NCBI RefSeq assembly: GCF_001426545.1
Contig: NZ_LMEZ01000011.1
Location: 38,395 to 102,394 of the forward strand
DNA length: 64,000 nt
From: Mycobacterium sp. Root135
GTDB lineage: Bacteria > Actinomycetota > Actinomycetes > Mycobacteriales > Mycobacteriaceae
Direction: 5' to 3'
Each line of letters starts with the position of its first letter. The stretch's first letter is position 1. The notes under the pieces are model-generated. The model saw only the letters and a list, made by a program, of their open reading frames with translations, made no database searches and was not told the origin of the DNA. The translations under genes and the position numbers were made by a program. This document shows, one piece after another, positions 1 through 7,720 of the stretch.

Positions 1-297
1 ATCGCCCAGCGCCCGCTGGTGGGGCGGTTCTACTCCATCGACGACCCGTCACTGGACGCCGCGCTCAACCCGGTGCGCGGGCACGCCTCACGGGCGTGGG
101 TCGACCACATCGCCGCCGACCTGAAGGCCGCCAAGCGGGCGGGCCGGTTGCGCTCCAAGGCCAACCCGCAGGCGTTGGCGGTCATGATCGTGGGCACGAT
201 GCGGGCGGCGCTGACCGAGGTAGCCCGTGGATGGGCGAAGGCAGATCAACTCGCCGCAGCGGTCGATTCCCTGGTAAGAGGGCTCGAAGCGCCCTGA
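1..297 (+). CDS. TetR-family regulator, C-terminal part (cut by window start)
   Basis: The open frame runs in from the left edge and ends with TGA at 295-297, so only about the last 98 residues are visible. They are helical and resemble the ligand/dimerisation half of a TetR repressor, with a conserved-looking stretch around AVMIVGTMRAALTE and a terminal helix. The DNA-binding half lies outside the window, so the family call is inference from the C-terminal pattern and could be wrong. It is co-oriented with the kinase that follows, and the 228-base gap holds an ACGnnnCGT motif. That makes this the best local candidate for regulator of the 0.5-7.5 kb cluster. Confidence 0.55.
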   Translation: MAQRPLVGRFYSIDDPSLDAALNPVRGHASRAWVDHIAADLKAAKRAGRLRSKANPQALAVMIVGTMRAALTEVARGWAKADQLAAAVDSLVRGLEAP

Positions 298-333
298 CCA
301 GCGCCAGCGGTTCGTTTCGTCGACGTAAACATT

Positions 334-350
334 GAACGCACCGTATAACT
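334..350. promoter_or_regulatory. ACGnnnCGT motif upstream of kinase gene
   Basis: GAACGCACCGTATAAC lies about 180 bases before the kinase start. The short palindrome ACG-N3-CGT recurs before the oxidase (1694-1702 and 1714-1722) and the class-III PLP enzyme (6128-6136). It is a candidate operator for a regulator of this cluster; this is inference from recurrence. Confidence 0.4.
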
Positions 351-525
351 TTCTTGCGCCATGCCTTGATTGTGTCCGGATAGGACGCCTATGGTGAAGA
401 TCACCTACAACGCCCGATGGACCTGACGCCACAGCTGAGCCGGTCACGGTGAGAGTCGCCTCGCCCGGCCCGCCGCAGCCGTGGAGCCCTGGGATCATCG
501 GTGCTCGATTCGACAGGATCTCATC

Positions 526-1539
526 GTGGCCGACGATCACACCCCCGTAACCGCGTCGAGTGTCATGGCGCACGCCTACGGCATCCTCGAACAGGCGCTG
601 CCGCGATTCGGTTTCGCCGCCGGCACGCCCCATGACCTGCTGCCGGTCTCGGAGAATGTCGCATTCCGCCTCCGCCCGCCGGGGGAGTGCCCGTCGGTTC
701 TGCGGATCAGCCGTCCCGAGGGACGGTCGGTGCGGGAGCGGGAGTCGGAATTGGCGTGGATCACCGCGATCCGCGCCGAGGCGCCCGACCTGGTCCCGGC
801 CGTGCTGGTCAGCCAGGACGGCAGGCCGCTGATCACCGTCGAGCATCACGAGTCCGGCCTGGACTACCAGGTGTGCGTCTTCGAGTGCGTCACCGGAGAG
901 CATCCGGCCGAGGACGACTATGCGACCGTCATGCCCCACCTGGGAGCGATCACCGCCCAACTGCACCAGCACGCGGCGGGATGGGATCGACCGGCGTGGT
1001 TCACCCGCTACACCTGGGACGTCGACGCGGCCTTCGGTCCTACTCCGTTGTGGGGTCGGTGGCAGGCCGGGGTTCACGATCGCGAAGAGCTCGCCCAACT
1101 CACCGCCGTCGAAGACTACGTCCGCCGGCGGCTGAGGGGGTTCGGCCAAGGGCCCGACCGATTCGGGCTCATCCACGCCGACCTTCGTGCCACCAACCTG
1201 CTCATCGACGGAAACGACTGTCGGATAATCGATTTCGACGACTGCGGCTTCGGCTGGCTGTTGTACGACCTGGCCACGGCGATGACGTTCATCGAAGACC
1301 ACCCGCGTGCCGGAGAGTTCATCGCCAGCTGGCTCGAGGCGTACCGGTCGGTGCGACCGCTGCCGGTGGAGCATGAACGCGAAATCGACACCTTCCTGCT
1401 CTACCGGCGCCTGCTGACCATCGCCTTCCTGGGCAACAATCCCGACATCGACGTGACCCGGGAGATGTTGCCCGGGCTGGCGCGGGGGACGTGCGAGTGG
1501 GCCGAGGGCATCCTTCGACGGCCCGCGGCGTTGTCCTGA
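526..1539 (+). CDS. APH-fold small-molecule kinase (phosphotransferase family)
   Basis: A 337-residue protein of the aminoglycoside phosphotransferase/homoserine kinase II/RdoA superfamily. It shows the catalytic loop HADLRATNLL (catalytic Asp about residue 219) and the metal-binding IDFDDCG motif (about 235-241) followed by LYDLA. GTG 526 is chosen because AGGA at 515-518 sits 7 bases upstream; GTG 481 would add 15 residues without a clear ribosome site. The substrate is not evident. This fold phosphorylates small amino alcohols such as homoserine, hydroxylysine and choline. The nearby class-III PLP enzyme resembles phospho-lyases that act on such phosphorylated amino alcohols, so a kinase/lyase pair is a reasonable inference. 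An antibiotic-resistance role is less likely given the catabolic neighbours. Confidence 0.75.
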   Translation: MADDHTPVTASSVMAHAYGILEQALPRFGFAAGTPHDLLPVSENVAFRLRPPGECPSVLRISRPEGRSVRERESELAWITAIRAEAPDLVPAVLVSQDGRPLITVEHHESGLDYQVCVFECVTGEHPAEDDYATVMPHLGAITAQLHQHAAGWDRPAWFTRYTWDVDAAFGPTPLWGRWQAGVHDREELAQLTAVEDYVRRRLRGFGQGPDRFGLIHADLRATNLLIDGNDCRIIDFDDCGFGWLLYDLATAMTFIEDHPRAGEFIASWLEAYRSVRPLPVEHEREIDTFLLYRRLLTIAFLGNNPDIDVTREMLPGLARGTCEWAEGILRRPAALS

Positions 1540-1885
1540 CCCCCGCGGCACCCCGGCCCACGTCGTCTCGAAAGTCTGTCTACGACAGCGGGTCTCGTCG
1601 TGAGGCTCTCGTAGAGATGCGGCGCCCGACCGGTCCCGCGTCGACCACGCCCGCCCGGCGTCGCGACACCGTGGCCGCACCACAAAAAAGTTAACGCATC
1701 GTTCATTAATCTTACGTACCGTATTGACAGCCCAGTTGAGCGAGGCGACAATGGATACGACAGTCGACATCGGCGAAGGCGCGATCGACTGGTTCGACGT
1801 TCCGCTCGGAACATCTCGACGGAGTGGACTTCTCACCCGCACAGAGCGTCGCCCCGGCGATCGACACAAGGAGAAATGAATCGCT
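1540..1885. other. 346-base intergenic region, oxidase promoter
   Basis: No gene is recognised. The distal half is AT-richer than its surroundings and holds two ACGnnnCGT motifs (1694-1702 and 1714-1722). The sequence ACCGTATTGACA at 1718-1729 overlaps a possible -35 element. AGGAG at 1870-1874 is the ribosome site of the oxidase. Confidence 0.5.
1693..1724. promoter_or_regulatory. Double ACGnnnCGT motif upstream of amine oxidase
   Basis: AACGCATCGTT (1693-1703) and ACGTACCGTAT (1714-1724) are two copies of the same 9-bp palindromic core, 20 bases apart centre to centre. That is roughly two helical turns and fits a dimeric repressor. The first copy matches the motif before the PLP enzyme (6127-6137) over 11 bases; the second resembles the one before the kinase. 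Confidence 0.45.
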
Positions 1886-3019
1886 ATGTCGCACTATGAC
1901 GTGATCGTGATCGGCGCCGGTACGTGGGGCAGTTCGGTGGCCGGGCAGCTCGCCGAGCGTGGACGGTCGGTGTTGGCGCTGGACGCCTACGTCCCGCCTC
2001 ACGACCACGGCTCCCACGCCGGGGCCACCCGGCTCGCACGCCAGTCCAACAGCACCGGACCCGAATACGTCGACCTCACCCGCCAGGCGTTCGACGCATG
2101 GGGGGTGATCGCCGAGCGCACCGGCACCGAGGTAATGGTCAAGACCGGCAACGTCTTCGTGGGTCAGCCCGGCTCCAAGTGGTTCGACAACACGCTACGC
2201 AACCTTGAGGCCTCGCCGTTCGAGCACGAGATCTTCAGCGGTGCCGAGGCCAGGGCCCGGTTCCCGCGAGTACGCATCGGCGACGGCGAGCTGGCGGTGT
2301 GGGAGCCCAACGCCGCAGTGAGCCTGGTGCAACCGGCGCTGCGGGCGATGCAGCAGCTGGGGCGTGAGGCCGGGGTGGAAGTCCACTACGGGGAGCCGGT
2401 CCTGGAGTGGACCGCCACGGACAAGGGCGTCTCGGTGCGGACCGCGACCGCGACCTACACCGCCGAACGGGTCGTCGTCACCGTCGGCGCGTTCTCCAAC
2501 GACGTTCTGCACCTGGACCTTCCGACCCACGTGGAACGTCAAGTGCTGGCCAACTTCGCCGTCGACCTCACCGCCGAGCGGCTGTCCTCGATCTACGTGG
2601 CCGCGCCGCCCGGGGACGACTCGGCGCCTGCCTACGGGTGCCCCGAACCAGACGGAACATTCAAGTTCAGCGTCCCGGGCCGCGGCAACACCGTCGAACC
2701 CGACACCCTGACCCAGGACGTCACCGCCGAGGACGTCAACCGGATCGTGTCGGTCGTGCGTGATCGACTGCCCGAGATCACCGGCGACCCGATCTCGATG
2801 ACGGTGTGCATGTGGACCGAGACCGAAGACGGTCACTGGCTGTTGGGACATCACCCCGACAGCGAACGGGTGATCGTGGGCGCCGGTTGCAACGGCCGGG
2901 GCTTCCGGTACGCACCGGTCATCGGCGCGGTGCTGGCCGACCTCGCCGACGGGGTGGCCCACCCCGAGCTGCACCGCTTCGACCTGTCCCGGGACCACAG
3001 TCTGTCCGCCGGGAACTGA
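1886..3019 (+). CDS. Sarcosine/N-methyltryptophan oxidase-type flavoenzyme
   Basis: A 377-residue FAD-dependent oxidase of the monomeric sarcosine oxidase (MSOX)/N-methyl-tryptophan oxidase group. The Rossmann motif GAGTWG is at 10-15 and the conserved GSHAGATRLAR loop at 42-52. Cys308 in VCMWTETEDG corresponds to the cysteine that covalently holds FAD in MSOX, and Lys260 in TFKFS lies where MSOX has its oxygen-activating lysine. The expected reaction is oxidative demethylation of an N-methyl amino acid to amine, formaldehyde and H2O2. AGGAG at 1870-1874 supports ATG 1886. The following permease and mscR fit uptake of the substrate and disposal of formaldehyde. The exact N-methyl substrate cannot be read from the sequence. 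Confidence 0.85.
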   Translation: MSHYDVIVIGAGTWGSSVAGQLAERGRSVLALDAYVPPHDHGSHAGATRLARQSNSTGPEYVDLTRQAFDAWGVIAERTGTEVMVKTGNVFVGQPGSKWFDNTLRNLEASPFEHEIFSGAEARARFPRVRIGDGELAVWEPNAAVSLVQPALRAMQQLGREAGVEVHYGEPVLEWTATDKGVSVRTATATYTAERVVVTVGAFSNDVLHLDLPTHVERQVLANFAVDLTAERLSSIYVAAPPGDDSAPAYGCPEPDGTFKFSVPGRGNTVEPDTLTQDVTAEDVNRIVSVVRDRLPEITGDPISMTVCMWTETEDGHWLLGHHPDSERVIVGAGCNGRGFRYAPVIGAVLADLADGVAHPELHRFDLSRDHSLSAGN

Positions 3020-3270
3020 CTGCTGCCCAACTCGTTTCGACCCATGACCGCGGCGCCGGTGAGCCACGCGAGAACACCTCGCGCGCAAGGCTCGTCGGCG
3101 CCGCCGTCGTATCGCCGGGGAGGTCACCCGAGGTCGGGCAGGACCGCCCGTCGCGTGAGCACAAGTGCCGTGCGCGAATGCGCAAGCTCACGTCGCGGCA
3201 TCGGATCACTGTAAGCACGCGGACCCGTGCCGGGACGCGGTCATCTGAACGCCGAGGAGATCGGTTCACC

Positions 3271-4746
3271 ATGGATCACACAACTGCCATCGATTACACG
3301 GACGGCGCTGTGCCGCCGGACGCCGCCGTAGACACAGCGCACCTGCAGGGCCGCATGGGCGTCGTGGAACTGGCGCTGACCGTATTGGCCTTCGCCGCCC
3401 CACTGGCCAGCGTGGTGGGAGTTCTCCCGCTGGTCATCATCTTCGGCGGCGTGGGAGCACCGCTGGCATTCGTCGCCGCCACCGTCGTGCTGCTGCTGTT
3501 CTCCGTCGGCTACACCACGATGAGTCGCTACCTGCCCAACCCCGGCGCCTTCTACGCCTACATCAGCGCCGGACTCGGCAAGACCGTGGGCCTGGCGTCG
3601 AGTTTTCTGGCCATGCTCGGCTACATGATGGTCGGACTGGGCATCACGCTGTTCTTCGGCATCGTCGCCCACGACACCGTCGCCATCACCCTGCACGGAC
3701 CCGATCTGCCCTGGTGGTCCTACTGCATCCTGCTGGTGCTGATCGTCGGTGCGCTGGGATACCTGCGGATCGACCTGTCGGCCAAGGTGCTCTCGGTGGT
3801 CATGGTCGTCGAGATCGTGATCGTCCTGGTGTTCGACGCCGCCGTCGGAGTCAAGGGCGGCCCCGAAGGCCGCTCCCTGGAGCCGTTCACCTGGTCGGCG
3901 TTCAGCCAGGGCCAGGTCGGTGTGGCCGTGCTGTTCGCGGTGATCACCTTCCTCGGCTTCGAGGCCACGGCCATCTTCCGGGAGGAAACCAAGAACCCGC
4001 GACGCACCGTCCCACGCGCCACCTACCTCGGCGTCGTCTGCATCGGCGCGTTCTACATCCTGACGACCTGGCTGCTGATCGTCGCCTACGGCCCCAGCCA
4101 AGCCCCCGACGTCGCCAACGCCAACGCACCGGCGATGTTCACCGACGCCATGCAAGCCTTCGTCGGCACCTGGGGACGCGACACCATCAACATCCTCGTC
4201 GTGACTTCCGCCTTCGCCGCGGTGCTGTCGTGCCAGAACATCGTCGCCCGCTACGGCCACTCCCTGGGCGTCGACCGGGCACTGCCCTCGGCCCTGGGCA
4301 AGGTTCACCCCCGCCACGGGTCACCACACGTCAGCTCGCTGGTGTTCACCGCCATCTTCCTGGCCGGGGTGCTGGTGTTCTCCCGATCCGACCCGGCCAA
4401 GACCTACGCCTGGCTCGCGGGCGCCGGCGGTTTCCCCCTGCTGCTGCTGATGTTCCTGACCAGCGTGGCGGTCCTGGTGTTCTTCCACCGGTCGCGGACC
4501 GAGATCACCGACACCACCTCGTGGCACACCCGCGTCGCACCCGTGCTGGCCATCATCGGCTTGGGCGCCGCCCTGTACCTGTCGTTCACCAACTTCACCT
4601 TGGTCACCGGCGGTGACGAAGGCATCGCGGTCGCATTGCAGGTCGTCACGTGGGGCGTCTTCGCCGCCGGAATCGTGCTGGCACTGTTCTTCCGGGCCAA
4701 GCGCCCGGAGACCTACGCCCGAATCGGACGGCAGTCACTGATCTAA
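3271..4746 (+). CDS. APC-family amino acid/amine permease
   Basis: A 491-residue integral membrane transporter with about 12 hydrophobic segments. The APC-superfamily opening GVVELALTVLAFAAPLAS and the conserved GFEATAIFREETKNP stretch of amino acid permeases are both visible. ATG 3271 is chosen because GAGGAGA at 3254-3260 sits just upstream; the open frame extends further left but with no membrane character. It probably imports the amine or amino acid processed by the neighbouring oxidase. A strong hairpin at 4756-4796 follows, so mscR is likely transcribed separately or only by read-through. Confidence 0.88.
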   Translation: MDHTTAIDYTDGAVPPDAAVDTAHLQGRMGVVELALTVLAFAAPLASVVGVLPLVIIFGGVGAPLAFVAATVVLLLFSVGYTTMSRYLPNPGAFYAYISAGLGKTVGLASSFLAMLGYMMVGLGITLFFGIVAHDTVAITLHGPDLPWWSYCILLVLIVGALGYLRIDLSAKVLSVVMVVEIVIVLVFDAAVGVKGGPEGRSLEPFTWSAFSQGQVGVAVLFAVITFLGFEATAIFREETKNPRRTVPRATYLGVVCIGAFYILTTWLLIVAYGPSQAPDVANANAPAMFTDAMQAFVGTWGRDTINILVVTSAFAAVLSCQNIVARYGHSLGVDRALPSALGKVHPRHGSPHVSSLVFTAIFLAGVLVFSRSDPAKTYAWLAGAGGFPLLLLMFLTSVAVLVFFHRSRTEITDTTSWHTRVAPVLAIIGLGAALYLSFTNFTLVTGGDEGIAVALQVVTWGVFAAGIVLALFFRAKRPETYARIGRQSLI

Positions 4747-4755
4747 GGCCGACGC

Positions 4756-4796
4756 AGCCCGGTACGCGGCGGTCACCGATCGCCGCGTACCGGGCT
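4756..4796 (+). terminator. Perfect 16-bp stem hairpin after permease
   Basis: The arms AGCCCGGTACGCGGCG (4756-4771) and CGCCGCGTACCGGGCT (4781-4796) are fully complementary around a 9-base loop, 10 bases after the permease stop. There is no T tract, as is common for actinobacterial terminators. Confidence 0.8.
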
Positions 4797-4954
4797 CCCG
4801 CGTGCCCGCGAACCGTCAATGACCTGCCGCCGCACCGCCTCGGTCCGCGTCGCGTCGTCGAGTCGACAGTGTCGGGCACCAACGATTTTCGCCTCACTGC
4901 GCCCACGTGGTGGGCGCCTATCCGCACCGACGTTTCACCATCTGAAAGGAAGTC

Positions 4955-6040
4955 ATGCCGCAGCACGTACGAGGTGTCATCGCCCGATCGCGAGGCGCCG
5001 CGGTGGAACTCACCACGATCACCATCCCCGACCCCGGTCCCGGTGAGGTCGTCGTCGACGTTCAGGCGTGCGGGGTCTGCCATACCGACCTGACCTACCG
5101 CGACGGCGGCATCAACGACGACTTCCCGTTCCTGCTGGGCCACGAGGCGGCCGGCGTGGTGGAGAGCATCGGACCTGGCGTCGAGTCGGTCGCGGTGGGC
5201 GACTTCGTGGTGCTCAACTGGCGGGCCGTGTGCGGACGGTGCCGGGCGTGCCGCCGCGGCAGGCCCCAATACTGTTTCGACACGTTCAACGCCACCCAAC
5301 CGATGACGCTCGCCGACGGAACGCCGCTGACCCCGGCGCTGGGCATCGGCGCCTTCGCCGACAAGACCCTCGTCCACGCCGGTCAATGCACGAAGGTCGA
5401 CCCGACCGCCGATCCCGCCGTCGTCGGCCTGCTCGGCTGCGGTGTGATGGCCGGCCTCGGCGCCGCGGTCAACACGGGCAACGTCTCGCGCGGTGACTCC
5501 GTCGCCGTCATCGGATGTGGTGGCGTCGGCGACGCCGCGATCATGGGTGCCCGACTCGCCGGCGCGGGCACCATCATTGCCGTGGACCAGGATCCCCGAA
5601 AGCTGGAGTGGGCCTGCGACTTCGGAGCCACCCACACCGTCAACGCCCTGGACGTCGACACCGTGGAGGCCGTGCGGGAGCTGACCGGCGGCTTCGGCGC
5701 CGACGTGGTGATCGACGCCGTCGGGCGTCCAGAGACGTGGAAGCAGGCCTTCTACGCCCGGGATCTGGCCGGCACGGTCGTGCTCGTGGGGGTGCCGACG
5801 CCGAAGATGACTCTCGACATGCCGCTGGTCGACTTCTTCTCTCGCGGTGGATCGTTGAAGTCGTCGTGGTACGGCGACTGCGTCCCCGAACGGGACTTCC
5901 CGATGCTGGTGGACCTCTACGCCCAGGGCCGACTGCCGTTGGAGCGGTTCGTCACCGAACGCATCGGCCTCGACGACGTCGAATCCGCCTTCCACCGGAT
6001 GCATGCCGGTGAGGTGCTGCGATCGGTGGTGATCTGGTGA
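4955..6040 (+). CDS. mscR: S-(hydroxymethyl)mycothiol dehydrogenase / S-nitrosomycothiol reductase
   Basis: A 361-residue zinc alcohol dehydrogenase closely resembling mycobacterial MscR (Rv2259-type). Zinc ligands are visible as Cys42 (GVCHTD) and His63 (LGHE). The structural-zinc set Cys93, Cys96, Cys99 and Cys107 follows. The NAD-binding GCGGVG loop lies near residue 188. The enzyme oxidises the formaldehyde-mycothiol adduct to the formyl thioester and also reduces nitrosomycothiol. GAAAGGAAG just before ATG 4955 serves as ribosome site. Its position after an N-methyl amino acid oxidase implies detoxification of the formaldehyde made there. Dependence on mycothiol also marks the host as an actinomycete. 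Confidence 0.93.
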   Translation: MPQHVRGVIARSRGAAVELTTITIPDPGPGEVVVDVQACGVCHTDLTYRDGGINDDFPFLLGHEAAGVVESIGPGVESVAVGDFVVLNWRAVCGRCRACRRGRPQYCFDTFNATQPMTLADGTPLTPALGIGAFADKTLVHAGQCTKVDPTADPAVVGLLGCGVMAGLGAAVNTGNVSRGDSVAVIGCGGVGDAAIMGARLAGAGTIIAVDQDPRKLEWACDFGATHTVNALDVDTVEAVRELTGGFGADVVIDAVGRPETWKQAFYARDLAGTVVLVGVPTPKMTLDMPLVDFFSRGGSLKSSWYGDCVPERDFPMLVDLYAQGRLPLERFVTERIGLDDVESAFHRMHAGEVLRSVVIW

Positions 6041-6126
6041 GCGGCACCCCGCCGTCGCCACCTGCTCGCGGGTGCGCCGGAGGGGGACCGGCCACCCTGG
6101 TCTCGTCGACCAGATCACTCATCCTG

Positions 6127-6175
6127 AACGCATCGTTAACTATTTACACAGGCCGTGCACATCCCGTACGGTTAA
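6127..6175. promoter_or_regulatory. ACGnnnCGT motif and CCGTACGG palindrome before PLP enzyme
   Basis: AACGCATCGTTAAC (6127-6140) matches the element at 1693-1703 for 11 bases, and CCGTACGGTTAA follows at 6164-6175. Both lie in the short AT-rich leader of the class-III PLP enzyme, so they probably form its operator/promoter. Confidence 0.45.
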
Positions 6176-6204
6176 GCTGACATCGCTGAACTAGGAGGAA
6201 GTCC

Positions 6205-7521
6205 GTGACCACGACATCGAGCCCGGTAACCGACGCGGCGGCGACGGTGACCACGGCCACCGCCCTCCTGCGCCGGCGAGCGACGACCTTGGGACAGCAC
6301 TCACCGCTGTTCTACGACACGCCGCTGGCCATGGAGTCCGCCTCGGGAGTGCATCTCACCGACGTCAACGGCAACGTCTACCTGGACGGGTACAACAACG
6401 TCCCCCACGTCGGGCACTGCCACCCCCACGTCACCGGCGCCGTCTACGACCAGCTGCAGCGACTCAACATCCACACCCGCTACCTCAACGACCGCGTGCT
6501 CGACTACGCCGAACAGCTTCTGGCCACCTTCGACCAGCCACTGGAGCGGATGTTCCTCACCAACAGCGGCTCCGAAGCCAACGAACTTGCCTTGCGCGTC
6601 GCGCGCCAGCACACCGGCAACACCGGGGTCCTGGTGTCGGACTTCAACTATCACGGCAACACCACCAGTGTCGCCGAGCTGACCACCGGCCTGACAGTCC
6701 GCGAACCCCTGGGTGCCTACGTCCGCACGATCACCGCTCCGGACCTCGACCACGTCGACGGATCCGAAGACGCCGTGCTCGCCGAGGCCTTGGCCTCCGT
6801 GGACGCCGCGATCACCTCGCTGCAGGACCACGGACACGGCGTCAGCGCGCTGCTGTTCGACCCGCTGTTCTCCACCGAAGGGCTGCCCCGGCTTCCCCGC
6901 CGCTACATCGAAGGCGTCGCCGCCCGGGTCCGCGCCGCGGGCGGATTGGTCATCTCCGACGAGGTGCAATCAGGCTTCGGCAGGGTCGGCACACACATGT
7001 GGGGCCACCAGATGCACGGTCTGACACCAGACTTGGTGGTGCTGGGAAAGCCGATGGGCAACGGGCACCCCATGGGTGGAGTGGTCACCACCGCCGCGCT
7101 GCTCGAGGAGTTTGGCAGCCAGAACACCTACTTCAACACCTTCGCCGGCAACCCCGTCTCGGCCGCCGCCGGGCTGGCGGTGCTGGAGGTGATCGAGAGC
7201 GAAGACCTCGTACAGACCGCACATGCGTGTGGGCAGCTGATGCACCGCGAGCTGACGCGACTGGCCGATTCCTACGACTTCCTCGGCGCGGCGAAGGGGA
7301 GCGGCATGTTCCACGGGCTGGAGTTCCTCAACCCCGAAACCGGGAAGCCCGCACCCGAATTGGCCAAGCAGATCGTGGAGGGCATGGTCGCCCGCCGGGT
7401 GTTGATCAGCCGGATCGGTAAGTTCAACAGCATGCTGAAGATCCGCCCGCCCATGCCCTTTGGGACCGAGCACGCCGAGATCCTCCTCGACCGACTCACC
7501 GAATGCCTCGACGGCGTGTGA
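6205..7521 (+). CDS. Class-III PLP enzyme, phospho-lyase-like aminotransferase
   Basis: A 438-residue fold-type I PLP enzyme. It has the NNVPHVGHCHP block (64-74), TNSGSEANELAL (119-130), cofactor Asp252 in SDEVQSGFGR and Schiff-base Lys282 in LGKPMGNGHP. AGGAGG at 6193-6198 supports GTG 6205. The NNVxHVGHCHP block and the LKIRPPM motif near the C-terminus are shared with ethanolamine-phosphate and phosphohydroxylysine phospho-lyases (AGXT2L group) as I know them. Such enzymes are typically partnered by an APH-fold kinase, and one is present at 526. An ordinary omega-transaminase remains possible. A hairpin at 7523-7542 follows immediately. Confidence 0.8.
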   Translation: MTTTSSPVTDAAATVTTATALLRRRATTLGQHSPLFYDTPLAMESASGVHLTDVNGNVYLDGYNNVPHVGHCHPHVTGAVYDQLQRLNIHTRYLNDRVLDYAEQLLATFDQPLERMFLTNSGSEANELALRVARQHTGNTGVLVSDFNYHGNTTSVAELTTGLTVREPLGAYVRTITAPDLDHVDGSEDAVLAEALASVDAAITSLQDHGHGVSALLFDPLFSTEGLPRLPRRYIEGVAARVRAAGGLVISDEVQSGFGRVGTHMWGHQMHGLTPDLVVLGKPMGNGHPMGGVVTTAALLEEFGSQNTYFNTFAGNPVSAAAGLAVLEVIESEDLVQTAHACGQLMHRELTRLADSYDFLGAAKGSGMFHGLEFLNPETGKPAPELAKQIVEGMVARRVLISRIGKFNSMLKIRPPMPFGTEHAEILLDRLTECLDGV

Positions 7522-7522
7522 C

Positions 7523-7542
7523 GCCACCTCCTCGGAGGTGGC
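7523..7542 (+). terminator. Hairpin after PLP enzyme
   Basis: GCCACCT and AGGTGGC pair around a 6-base loop directly after the stop codon. The gene that follows is convergent, so a terminator is expected here. There is no T run. Confidence 0.6.
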
Positions 7543-7720
7543 GGTTCGTCGTCGACCTCTACATCGGGCCGTCACGGCTGACCGTCGAGGTCCACCGCCC
7601 TCGCGCGGCCACCGACCACCGGCGAACACACGCCGGGTGTGCATCTATGGGGAGCTGAGGCTCCACGGTGCATCCGGTCGACTCCAAGCCTGTCGTGGCG
7701 GGGGTGTTACGGGCTCGTCT

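Noticed and set aside
526..1539. Aminoglycoside resistance gene
   Set aside because: The fold is shared, but the IDFDDCGFGW pattern and catabolic context point to a metabolic kinase.
88..1869. Long minus-strand open frame (593 codons) opposite the kinase
   Set aside because: It is rich in Arg, Gly and Pro with no domain motifs, and the plus-strand frame has clear kinase motifs. It is a GC-driven shadow.
4646..6118. Long minus-strand frame opposite mscR
   Set aside because: The plus-strand mscR assignment is unambiguous; the antisense translation has no conserved features.
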